Part shown: positions 38,170 to 45,754 of the stretch, piece by piece
Numbering within the stretch: the stretch's first letter is position 1
How the letters are laid out: each line of letters begins with the position of its first letter
Origin: Xanthobacter flavus
GTDB taxonomy: Bacteria; Pseudomonadota; Alphaproteobacteria; Rhizobiales; Xanthobacteraceae
Length of the DNA stretch: 64,000 nucleotides
Direction of reading: 5' to 3'
Assembly: GCF_017875275.1 (NCBI RefSeq)
Contig: NZ_JAGGML010000001.1
Location: forward strand, 1,364,001-1,428,000
Notes under the pieces: model-generated
Seen by the model: only the letters and a program-made list of their open reading frames with translations
What the model was told of the DNA's origin: nothing
The model's database searches: none
Position numbers and translations under genes: made by a program

Positions 38170-39083
38170 GCGAGCCTCCCGTCATTCTTGTCGAGATCCG
38201 GCTCGCCCAGTCCGGCGAGCCATTCGGCAAGGCGGACCGGTGCAATGAAGTCCGCCTCCCCCTCGCCGCGCCCGATGAGCGCGCCGTAGATCTCCCGCGT
38301 GAGCGTGGCGAGGGGCATGGCCATCTCGGCGGCGTGGCCGGCCCCGACGATGAGGTCGAGGTCCTTGGCCATCTGCCGGCAGGAGAAAGTGGAATTGAAG
38401 TCGCGCGTCTCCAGGCTCTTGGCCTTGTAGTGGACCATCGGCGAGCCCACCGCGCTGTTGGTGAGCACGTCGAGGATGTCCTGCCAGGCGAGGTTGCCCT
38501 TGCGGGCGAGCACGATGCTCTCGCCCATCATGGCGGCCGAGACGGCGATCATCAGGTTCACGGAGAGCTTGGCGTAGCGCGCCTCCTCCTGCGTGCCGAG
38601 ATACTTCTGCGCGCGGGTGAAGTCCTGCGCCACGGGCAGGAAGGTGTCGAAGGCCGCGCGGGGGCCGGAGACGAAGCAGGTGAGGTTGCCGGTGTGGGCA
38701 ATCGCGGCATTGCCGGAGACCGGCGCGCGCAGATAGGCGATGCCGGCGCTTTCCGCCACCTGCGCCACCTCGGCGGAGATGCCGGGACTCACGGTGGAGG
38801 TCTCCACCAGGATCGCGCCCTTGCGCATGGCGGAGAGCAGCGGCCCGTCCAACGCCACGGCGCGCAGCGCCCGGTCGTCCGGCAGCGAGGTGAAGACCAT
38901 ATCGCGGCCGGCCGCCTCTTCCAGCGTCGCGGCCGGGGTGACGCCACCGGCGGCGGCCTCGGCGATGCGCTCCTGATCGCGGTCGAAGCCGGCGATGTCG
39001 CGGCCCGCGCCGGCGAGGCGGGTGGAGATGGGCAGGCCCATCTTGCCAAGCCCGATCCAGCCGAGGGTCAAAGTGTCAGCCAT
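38166..39083 (-). CDS. NAD(P)-dependent beta-hydroxyacid dehydrogenase (3-hydroxyisobutyrate dehydrogenase family)
   Basis: The 305-residue protein has the Rossmann motif GWIGLGKMGLPISTRLAGAG and the family blocks FTSLPDDRAL, VETSTVSPG, LRAPVSGNAA and the catalytic lysine segment YAKLSVNLMIA. Substrates in this family are 3-hydroxyacids such as hydroxyisobutyrate, tartronate semialdehyde or 6-phosphogluconate. AGGAG sits six bases before the ATG at 39083. It overlaps the dioxygenase gene. In context it may oxidise or reduce an intermediate before ring cleavage. Confidence 0.86.
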   Translation of the reverse strand: MADTLTLGWIGLGKMGLPISTRLAGAGRDIAGFDRDQERIAEAAAGGVTPAATLEEAAGRDMVFTSLPDDRALRAVALDGPLLSAMRKGAILVETSTVSPGISAEVAQVAESAGIAYLRAPVSGNAAIAHTGNLTCFVSGPRAAFDTFLPVAQDFTRAQKYLGTQEEARYAKLSVNLMIAVSAAMMGESIVLARKGNLAWQDILDVLTNSAVGSPMVHYKAKSLETRDFNSTFSCRQMAKDLDLIVGAGHAAEMAMPLATLTREIYGALIGRGEGEADFIAPVRLAEWLAGLGEPDLDKNDGRLA

Positions 39084-39093
39084 CATCCTCTCC

Positions 39094-40458
39094 TCACGCC
39101 GCCTTTTTGCCGAGGCCGAGCTCATCGACGATGCGCGTGCCCGAGGCGGTAAGCCGGGCGAGCTTCTCGTCGAGGCCGGTGGCGAGCAGCGTCCTGTTCT
39201 TCTTCATGAAACGACCGGCGATCATCACCGCCTCCACGTCGCCGCGCCCCGCCTGCATCACCACGGTGGCGACGGGATCATGCACCGGCTGGAGATGCAG
39301 CGCGCGGGCGTCGATCAGGACGAGGTCCGCCTGCTTGCCGGGGGCGAGGGAGCCGATGCGGGCGTCGAGGCCCAGCATCCGCGCGCCCTCGATGGTGATC
39401 CATTCCAGCGCCTGCCGAACCCGCACCGTGGACGTGGGCGGAATGGCGCCGGTGTCGCGGCGGCTGTCCGTATTGTCGAGCACCCGCTGCATGCCGAGGG
39501 CGATGCGCGCGACGCCCATCATGTCGCCGGCCAGCACGCTTTCCAGATCGACCCCGAGGGACGGCGCCGCGCCGCGCTTCAGCAGGCGGCCGGTGACGGG
39601 GAAGCCGTGGCCCTGCGTCATCTCGTTTTCCGGCGTCACCGAGAAGGAGGCGCCGAGGTCCACGAGGCGGGAGAACAGCTCGTCCGAAAGGTCGTTGCCG
39701 TGGACAACGTTGATGCCGGGGCCGACCAGCCCCTCGGCGATCAGCGTCTCCCAGCCGCCCGGCGTCTTCGCCGCGCCGCCGCCCTGGTGCATGGAGGCGA
39801 CGAGGCCGAATTCGCGGGCGAGCCTGAAATCGGCGCGCGCGACCTCCATGGTCGAATAATGTGGGCCGAGAATGGCGAGGCCCAGCGTCAGCAGCCCGTC
39901 GTCGCTGGCGAACGGGCCGCGCCGCAGCCGCTCGATCTCGGCGCGCGGATGCGGCACTTCGGAGAAATGCGGCTCGCCTGGCTTGGCATCGGGCTTCGGC
40001 GAGCCGTGGAAGAAGGCAGCGCGGATGCCGCTTTCGGCCAGGGCCTCCACCGCCGCGTCGGTGTGGTCGGGCGTCGGGTTGTTGTGGCACCAGTCCACCA
40101 GCGTGGTGGTGCCGGCATCGATCTGGCCGAGCGCGCCCACAAGGGTGGCAATACCGATGTCGTCGGGGCGGAAGCGGGTGGCAAGGCCCGCGTGGACCCA
40201 GCGGAAATATTCCAGCAGCGTCCAGTCGGCGGCGAGGCTCCTTAGCCCCGTCTGCCAGGTATGCATATGCGCATTCACGAAGCCGGGCACGCAGATGCGG
40301 CCCTTCGCGTCCACCTGCTCGGCGTCCGCCGCCTCGATGCGCGGGGCGATGGCGGCGATGCGGCCATCCGCGATCAGGATGTCGCCCGTCTTGAGGTCGC
40401 CGATGGCCGGCTCCATCGAGAGGATGGTGGCGCCACAGATGAGGGTGCGCGCGCCCAT
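39094..40458 (-). CDS. Amidohydrolase (guanine deaminase/triazine hydrolase-like)
   Basis: The 454-residue TIM-barrel metalloenzyme has metal ligands His64 and His66 (NAHMHTWQ), His224 (SMHQGG), His253 (VVHGNDL) and Asp304 (GVDLES), the subtype III set, plus the C-terminal APGKQADLVLID. The Glu of the HxxE motif that shuttles protons in most deaminases of this group is not present after His224 (HQGG), so the reaction may be hydrolysis rather than simple deamination, or the proton carrier lies elsewhere. It overlaps maleylacetate reductase (ATGA), so it belongs to the catabolic operon; the substrate is unknown. Confidence 0.85.
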   Translation of the reverse strand: MGARTLICGATILSMEPAIGDLKTGDILIADGRIAAIAPRIEAADAEQVDAKGRICVPGFVNAHMHTWQTGLRSLAADWTLLEYFRWVHAGLATRFRPDDIGIATLVGALGQIDAGTTTLVDWCHNNPTPDHTDAAVEALAESGIRAAFFHGSPKPDAKPGEPHFSEVPHPRAEIERLRRGPFASDDGLLTLGLAILGPHYSTMEVARADFRLAREFGLVASMHQGGGAAKTPGGWETLIAEGLVGPGINVVHGNDLSDELFSRLVDLGASFSVTPENEMTQGHGFPVTGRLLKRGAAPSLGVDLESVLAGDMMGVARIALGMQRVLDNTDSRRDTGAIPPTSTVRVRQALEWITIEGARMLGLDARIGSLAPGKQADLVLIDARALHLQPVHDPVATVVMQAGRGDVEAVMIAGRFMKKNRTLLATGLDEKLARLTASGTRIVDELGLGKKAA

Positions 40459-41546
40459 CAGGCCGCCTCCTCCGCGGGCACCGCCGCCACCGGCCGCTCG
40501 CCCGAATAGGCGCGGGCGATGAGGTCGCGGATGCCGTCGCGCGTCACGGGGCGCGGGTTCCAGTAGGGGTTTTCCACGGCGAGGTCGGCAGCCGTCTCGA
40601 TGCCGTCCGCCGGCATTCCGATGTCGCAGAGCGCGCGCGGCACGCCGAGCGCCCGCACCAGATCGAACAGCCCCTGCGCCGCATCCGGCGCGCCCAGCGC
40701 GCGGGTGATGGCCGCCATGGCCTCCGGCGCGGCGGGGGCGTTGTAGGCCACCGCGTGGGGGAGAACGATGGTGTGCGTCTCCGCGTGGGGCAGGTTGAAG
40801 GTGCCGCCGAGCGTGTGGCAGAGCTTGTGGTGCAGCGCCATGCCCACCGCGCCGAGGCAGCAGCCGCACAGCCACGCGCCATAGAGCGCCATCGTGCGGG
40901 CCTCGATATTCGCCGGCTCGTGGATGAGGATGGGCAGCGCGGAGGAGAGGGTGCGGATGCCGTCCTCCGCCATCAGCGAGATCACAGGATTGCGGTCCCG
41001 CGCATAGAGCGCCTCCACCGCATGGGCGATGGCGTTGACGCCGGAGGTGGCGGAGAGGCCGGGCGGAAGGGTGAGCGTCAGATCCACGTCGTAGATGACC
41101 ACCTCGGGCAGCACGTCCAGCGAGCGGATGGTGGTCTTGCGCCCCTCCTGCGTCTCACCGAGGATGGGCGTCATCTCCGAACCCGCATAGGTGGTGGGAA
41201 TGACGAGCTGCGGCACCCCGGTGCGCAGCGCCAGCGCCTTGCCGAGGCCGGTGGTGGAGCCGCCGCCCAGCGCCACGACGCAATCGGCGTCGGCAGCCTT
41301 CAGCGCGGCGAGCGCCTTGTCCGTCACCTCCACCGGGGTGTGCATGGTGGCGCCGGGAAAGACCCCCGCGCAGGCTTCACCGATGAGCCCGCCGATGCGC
41401 TCGCCCTCCCCCGCCTGCTGCGGCGTGGTGAGCACCAGCGCCCGCCGCGCGCCGAGCCGCGCCACCTCGGCACCGACCTCGGCGACGGTGCCGCGGCCGA
41501 AGCGGACGCGGATGGGCAGGGCCTCGTAGGTGAAGGTCTCGATCAT
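40458..41546 (-). CDS. Maleylacetate reductase
   Basis: The 362-residue protein belongs to the iron-type alcohol dehydrogenase superfamily in its maleylacetate reductase branch: GGGSTTGLGKALAL for NADH binding, PTTYAGSEMTPI, and the metal-site-equivalent residues in ALHHKLCHTLGG and LPHAETHTIVLPHAVAYN. It reduces maleylacetate to 3-oxoadipate, the substrate of PcaIJ encoded at 27.6-29.0 kb. Its presence fixes the direction of the whole operon as hydroxyquinol-type ring cleavage. Confidence 0.92.
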   Translation of the reverse strand: MIETFTYEALPIRVRFGRGTVAEVGAEVARLGARRALVLTTPQQAGEGERIGGLIGEACAGVFPGATMHTPVEVTDKALAALKAADADCVVALGGGSTTGLGKALALRTGVPQLVIPTTYAGSEMTPILGETQEGRKTTIRSLDVLPEVVIYDVDLTLTLPPGLSATSGVNAIAHAVEALYARDRNPVISLMAEDGIRTLSSALPILIHEPANIEARTMALYGAWLCGCCLGAVGMALHHKLCHTLGGTFNLPHAETHTIVLPHAVAYNAPAAPEAMAAITRALGAPDAAQGLFDLVRALGVPRALCDIGMPADGIETAADLAVENPYWNPRPVTRDGIRDLIARAYSGERPVAAVPAEEAA

Positions 41547-41588
41547 GGTTCAGATCCGTCTGCGGCGCGCACGGGCGCGCCTTGGGGC

Positions 41589-41984
41589 TCACTCGCCGGC
41601 GAGAAGCGCGTCGCGCGGACGCGGCGCCGCAGCGGCGGCGGGCGCACGGGCCTCGATGGCGCCGAACGCCGCGTCCTCGGCCACATAATCCACTTGGAAG
41701 CGGGCGATGCGCAGGTTCGCCAGCTCCTGCCGGACACGCAGATGCTCGGGATGGGAGGCGTAGGCGGCGAGATCGGCGGCGGTGGCGAACTCGGTCACCA
41801 GCACCACGTCGCAGGCATAATCCACATCGGAGATGTCGAGACCGATCTCCACGCGGGTCATGCCGGCGACGCGGCCGCGCAGGCCCTCGAACGCGGCCTT
41901 GACCTTCTGGCGGGCGGCGGCGCGCTCCTCGCGCGTGTCTCCGCTGACCCGCCACATCACGATGTGCCGGATGGGTCCCATCAT
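41589..41984 (-). CDS. Dabb (stress-responsive alpha/beta-barrel) domain protein
   Basis: The 131-residue protein has the Dabb fold (PIRHIVMWRVSGDTREE, EIGLDISDVDYACDVVLVTEF, AAYASHPEHLRVRQEL), a small dimeric ferredoxin-like barrel, with an Ala/Pro-rich C-terminal tail. Dabb proteins include small cyclases and decarboxylases such as olivetolic acid cyclase, so it could act on a cyclic intermediate; this is inference. It is the first gene of the minus-strand catabolic operon, divergent from the LysR gene, with GAGGAAAA upstream of the start. Confidence 0.85.
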   Translation of the reverse strand: MMGPIRHIVMWRVSGDTREERAAARQKVKAAFEGLRGRVAGMTRVEIGLDISDVDYACDVVLVTEFATAADLAAYASHPEHLRVRQELANLRIARFQVDYVAEDAAFGAIEARAPAAAAAPRPRDALLAGE

Positions 41985-42032
41985 TGGCGTTTTCCTCGAC
42001 CTATTGGTCTTTCGTTGGATGTGAGTTTTGAC

Positions 42033-42092
42033 TTGCGCGCAGCGGAAATAAACGGGATTTTTCGGAACTGTCTTTTGCGCAAAGTGGAAATA
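42033..42092. promoter_or_regulatory. Two 18-bp direct repeats in the LysR/catabolic operon intergenic region
   Basis: TTGCGCGCAGCGGAAATA at 42033-42050 and TTGCGCAAAGTGGAAATA at 42075-42092 match at 15 of 18 positions and are exactly 42 bp (four helical turns) apart. The second copy includes the palindrome TTTGCGCAAA and ends on the LysR start codon. This is a likely operator for the LysR protein. Confidence 0.55.
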
Positions 42093-43006
42093 TGGATCGC
42101 CTGACCCAGATCGAGGTGTTCGTGAAGACCGCCGAGCTGCGCAGCCTGTCGCGTGCGGCGGAGGCGCTGGGCATGTCCAACGCGGCGGCGAGCCGGCATC
42201 TCGCGGCGCTGGAGGAGCGGCTCTCCGCCCGCCTCATCGAGCGCAACACCCGCCGCCTGTGGCTGACCGAGGCGGGGCAGGAATTCTACCAGCGCAGCGG
42301 CACGCTCCTCACCGAACTGGCCGAAGCCGAAGAGGCGGTGAACGAGCATACCCTCGCCCCGCAGGGCCTGCTGCGGGTGACAAGCTCGCTCTCGTTCGCC
42401 ACCATCTATCTCGCGCCCATGCTGCCGCAGTTCCGCAAGCTCTATCCCAAGCTCAACGTGCATATCGCGGTGGCCAACCGCTATCTCGACTTCATCGAGG
42501 CGGGCATCGACGTCGCCATCCGCACCCGCCTGCACGAGCCCGACACCAACATCATCGTGCGCCGGCTCGGACGGATGCGGCGGGTGCTGGCCGCCTCGCC
42601 GGCCTATCTGGAGGAGCACGGCCGCCCGCGTGAGCCGGCCGACCTCACGCGACACGACATGCTGGTCTACAATCTCGCGCAGGACCCCTTCTCCCTGCGC
42701 CTCACGAAAGGCGACGCGGAGCGTACCGTGCGCATCACCGGCGCGCTGGACTGCAACGACGGGCAGGTGATCCGGCAGGCCGCCCTCTCGGGGCTCGGCA
42801 TCCTCATCCAGCCGCTCTACATCGTGCAGGACGACCTCGCGTCCGGGCGGCTCGTGGCCGTGATGCAGGACTGGCAGCTGCCCATGCTGACCATGAACAT
42901 CGCCTACCAGAACCGCGAGCGCCTGCCGGCCAAGATCCGCGTGTTCACCGACTATCTCGTCAATTACGTGCGGCAGGCCTCGAGCGCCGGCATCTGGTCC
43001 GCCTGA
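42092..43006 (+). CDS. LysR-family transcriptional regulator
   Basis: The 304-residue regulator has an N-terminal winged HTH (about 1-60, FVKTAELRSLSRAAEALGMSNAAASRHLAALE) and a LysR substrate-binding domain (about 90-300). It is of the CrgA/PecT-like branch. It is transcribed divergently from the 12-gene importer/ring-cleavage operon, with 107 bp between starts, so it very likely controls that operon and itself. Repeats that may be its operator lie just before its start codon. Confidence 0.92.
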   Translation: MDRLTQIEVFVKTAELRSLSRAAEALGMSNAAASRHLAALEERLSARLIERNTRRLWLTEAGQEFYQRSGTLLTELAEAEEAVNEHTLAPQGLLRVTSSLSFATIYLAPMLPQFRKLYPKLNVHIAVANRYLDFIEAGIDVAIRTRLHEPDTNIIVRRLGRMRRVLAASPAYLEEHGRPREPADLTRHDMLVYNLAQDPFSLRLTKGDAERTVRITGALDCNDGQVIRQAALSGLGILIQPLYIVQDDLASGRLVAVMQDWQLPMLTMNIAYQNRERLPAKIRVFTDYLVNYVRQASSAGIWSA

Positions 43007-43042
43007 CGCAGGCGCGGCTGTCGCCAACGCTCAAGCTGGGCC

Positions 43043-43396
43043 ATGATGGCGACCCCGATACCCTGCGATCACGGGCCGCCCATGCAGCACATCCTCGGCG
43101 CCTTCGCCGCCCTCGACCCGCTGATCGCGCTGGGGGTGTTCATCGCCACCGCCGCCACCGATGCCTGCTACGTCGCCTTCACCTCGGCGGTGGTGGCGCG
43201 CCGGCGCCTGTCGACGGCCAACTGGTCCAGCGTCTGGTACATGCTCTCCTCGTTCGCCGTCATCAGTTACACGGAGAACTGGGTCTATGTGGTGTTCGCG
43301 GCGGTGGGTTCCTGGGTGGGCGCCTTCCTGTCGCTGACCCTCCTCCACCGCCCCGGCGGCAAGCCCGCGCCGGTCGGCTCCTCCCCGCCGGAATGA
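43043..43396 (+). CDS. Small membrane protein of unknown function
   Basis: The 117-residue (or 104-residue, if the ATG at 43082 is used) protein has three hydrophobic helices: LIALGVFIATAATDACYVAF, VWYMLSSFAVISY and VYVVFAAVGSWVGAFLSL. Neither start has a convincing ribosome site. It is 36 bp after the LysR gene on the same strand but could be separately transcribed. The family is not recognised. Confidence 0.65.
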   Translation: MMATPIPCDHGPPMQHILGAFAALDPLIALGVFIATAATDACYVAFTSAVVARRRLSTANWSSVWYMLSSFAVISYTENWVYVVFAAVGSWVGAFLSLTLLHRPGGKPAPVGSSPPE

Positions 43397-43408
43397 CGCG
43401 CGGAACCC

Positions 43409-43935
43409 TCACTCCGGCGCGTCGATGAGCGGATCGGGCCGGGCGAAGGCGGCGAGCGCGGGGCGATCTGCGAGGGTGATGACGGCGCCCCGGCTCGTCA
43501 CGCCGTGGGTCTTCAGCACGGCGAAGGCGCGGGAAAGGTGCTCCGGCGTCATGCCCGGGAGCGACGACAGCACCCGTTTCTCGAACGGCAGGGGGATGCG
43601 GTCCGCGCCCTCCCCATCGGCGCGCTGGAGCAGCCAGTTGGCGAGCCGCTCGGCCCCCGTGCGCAGCTTCTGGCCTTTCACCTCCTTCACCGCACGGCGA
43701 TAGCCGCGGCCAGCTCGGTGACGACGGCGCGGGTGAAGGCCGGGTCGGTGCCCAGCGCGTCGCGCACCTTTTCCGCCGGGATCATCAGCACCTGCGATTT
43801 CTTGAGGGTGCGGGCGGACTGGAGATAGATGCGCGCGTTGAGCACCGCGGCGAGAATGAAGGTGCCCACCGGCGGAAAGCGCTGAAGAAAGGCCGTGCGC
43901 ACCAGTTCCGCGAAGGTCTCCTCGCGGGCGCGCCC
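43409..43935 (-). pseudogene. Crp/Fnr-family regulator, 5'-truncated and frameshifted
   Basis: The minus strand encodes the end of a cNMP-binding domain (TFAELVRTAFLQRF, then LQSARTLKKSQVLMIPAEKV) in one frame until a stop near 43687, and the HTH domain (QKLRTGAERLANWLL, LPFEKRVLSSLPGMTPEHLS) in another frame down to the stop at 43409. Shifting one base near 43706 joins them smoothly, so a single-base deletion is likely. The N-terminal half of the sensor domain is missing: homology stops near 43930, where narK homology starts on the opposite strand. The HTH resembles nitrate/NO-type regulators of the FNR superfamily. Confidence 0.78.
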
Positions 43936-43937
43936 TT

Positions 43938-44407
43938 TCCATGAGCACCCTCGCCTTCACCGTGTGCTTCGCGGTGTGGGCGATCTTCTCCATCATCGGC
44001 ATCCGCATCCGGCAGGATCTCGGGCTCTCGGACTCCGAGTTCGGCCTGCTCATCGGTACGCCCATCCTCACCGGATCGCTCATCCGCGTGGCCCTGGGCG
44101 TGTGGGCGGATGTCTATGGCGGGCGCGTGGTTTTCGCCCTCACATGCTGGCGGCGGCACTCGCCACCTTCCTCCTCACCTATGCCGCGACCTACCCCCAA
44201 TTCCTGCTGGCAGCACTCGGCGTCGGCATCGTCGGCGGCTCCTTCTCGGTGGGCGTCGCCTAAGTCTCGCGCTGGTATCCGGCAAGCCGGCATGATCGCC
44301 GCCGCCTTCTCCGTGTCGGCGAGCCTGTTCCGCGCCTATGGCGGGCATCTCTCCGACGTCTACGGCGCGCGGCGGGTGATGTACTGGACCTTCCTCGTCT
44401 CCGGACC
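43938..44407 (+). pseudogene. narK: Nitrate/nitrite transporter NarK remnant
   Basis: The frame from 43941 gives MSTLAFTVCFAVWAIFSIIG, SEFGLLIGTPILTGSLIR and YGGRVVFALT, clear NarK sequence. A one-base deletion near 44143 shifts the frame, and the next frame continues MLAAALATFLLTYAATYPQF and GSFSVGVA before a TAA at 44261-44263 where a tyrosine codon is expected, then VSRWYPA. Homology then jumps to AGMIAAAFSVSASLFRAYGG and RRVMYWTFLVSG, so over 100 residues are deleted, and the C-terminus is lost. The N-terminus is missing too. This gene cannot make a working transporter. Confidence 0.85.
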
Positions 44408-44621
44408 ACCGCGAGACCAAGAGGAGGCGGTGATCCGCGCCTTGCTCGAGCAGGAGGTGAAGGTGCCCACGGCGGACGAGGCCACCTGCCGGCGCAATTT
44501 CTCTCGCAACCCGGCCCTCTTCCGCACCGGGGATGATGGCGGGAGGCCACGACGCGCGTCCGACGGGGCTGGACATTTAATTTTATCCGGGTATTTTTAT
44601 GAACATTGCAGGAATCGCCCC

Positions 44622-45203
44622 ATGTCCTTTTTCCCCGCCAGACCTTGCACCGCCTTCGCCGGAACACGCCTTCTCCGCAGCGGCCCTCTCGTCGAGGTGG
44701 CGATGGCGGTGAAGGCGGCGATGGCAGAGGACAGCGCCCCGCTTCTCGTCTTCGACGATACGACCGGCCGCGTGATCGATCTCGACCTGCGTGGCAGCGA
44801 CGCCGAAGTCATCGCCCGCCTGGATATGCCGAAGACACCGGCCATGGCCGAACCAAGCCCTCCGGCCAAAGGCCGTGGTCGCCCCAAGCTTGGCGTCGTC
44901 GCCCGCGAGGTGACCCTTCTGCCCCGGCACTGGGACTGGCTCGCAGCCCAGCCGAGCGGTGCTTCCGCCACCTTGCGCCGGCTCGTGGACGAGGCCCGAC
45001 GTCGGGAAGCCCCACAGCAGCAGCGCCGCACCGCGCAGTCCGCCGCCTATCATTTCATGCAGGCGCTGGCCGGCGACTTCGCGGGCTATGAGGAAGCCAC
45101 CCGCGCCCTGTTCGCAGACGACCGGGACGGGCTGGTGCGGACGACCGCAGGCTGGCCCGCGGACGTACGCGCTCATGTCCTGCGCCTCGCCTTCGACGCC
45201 TGA
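44622..45203 (+). CDS. DUF2239 family protein
   Basis: The 193-residue protein fits DUF2239: CTAFAGTRLLRSGPLVEVA at the N-terminus, LLVFDDTTGRVIDLDLRG, then GRGRPKLGVVAREVTLLPRHWDW spread through the centre and a C-terminal helical part. The function is unknown. The basic central segment ending in PRHWDWLAAQPSGASATLR suggests nucleic-acid contact, but this is weak. I chose the ATG at 44622; the frame upstream belongs to the narK remnant. An AT-rich stretch (44575-44610) upstream may hold the promoter. Confidence 0.82.
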   Translation: MSFFPARPCTAFAGTRLLRSGPLVEVAMAVKAAMAEDSAPLLVFDDTTGRVIDLDLRGSDAEVIARLDMPKTPAMAEPSPPAKGRGRPKLGVVAREVTLLPRHWDWLAAQPSGASATLRRLVDEARRREAPQQQRRTAQSAAYHFMQALAGDFAGYEEATRALFADDRDGLVRTTAGWPADVRAHVLRLAFDA

Positions 45204-45262
45204 GCGGCATTAAAGCCGCGGCAACCGGAGGGGCGCAGTGTGGGACAACCGCCGGAGCCACC

Positions 45263-45751
45263 ATGTCCGACCAGACCGCGCCGCCCCCATTCCCCGCCTA
45301 TGCCCTCTCCGGCGCCACACCCAGGGATCGTCCGGCGATGGCGCAGCTGTGGGTGGAGACCTGGGCGAAGACCATGCCCGATATCGACTTCGTCGCCCGC
45401 CTGCCCTGGCTGGAAAGCCATCTGGATGGCCTTTCAGCCGGCGGCGCGCTGATCCGCGTGGCACGGGAAGGCGGCGAAGACGGGCAGGTCGCCGGATTTG
45501 TCGTCATCCATCCCGGCACCGGCTATCTCGATCAGCTGGCCGTGGCGCCGCGGGTGTGGGGCAAGGGCGCGGCCGAGGCGCTGATGGCGGAGGCGCGACG
45601 GATCTCCCCAACCCTCGTCGCCCTCGACGTAAACCAGGACAATCCACGCGCGGTCCGCTTCTACGAGAAGATGGGGCTTGCCATCGTCTCGGAGGGCGCC
45701 AATCCCATGTCCGGCCGGCTGACCTACCGGATGGAGTGGCGCGGCGCCTGA
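45263..45751 (+). CDS. GNAT-family N-acetyltransferase
   Basis: The 162-residue protein has the GNAT core: AGFVVIHPGTGYLDQLAVAP forms strands 3 and 4, the acetyl-CoA loop is VWGKGAAEALMAEA (a relaxed Q/RxxGxG/A), and the C-terminal NPRAVRFYEKMGL is the usual family end. The acceptor cannot be predicted. It ends four bases before the convergent ABC exporter gene. Confidence 0.88.
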   Translation: MSDQTAPPPFPAYALSGATPRDRPAMAQLWVETWAKTMPDIDFVARLPWLESHLDGLSAGGALIRVAREGGEDGQVAGFVVIHPGTGYLDQLAVAPRVWGKGAAEALMAEARRISPTLVALDVNQDNPRAVRFYEKMGLAIVSEGANPMSGRLTYRMEWRGA

Positions 45752-45754
45752 AAG

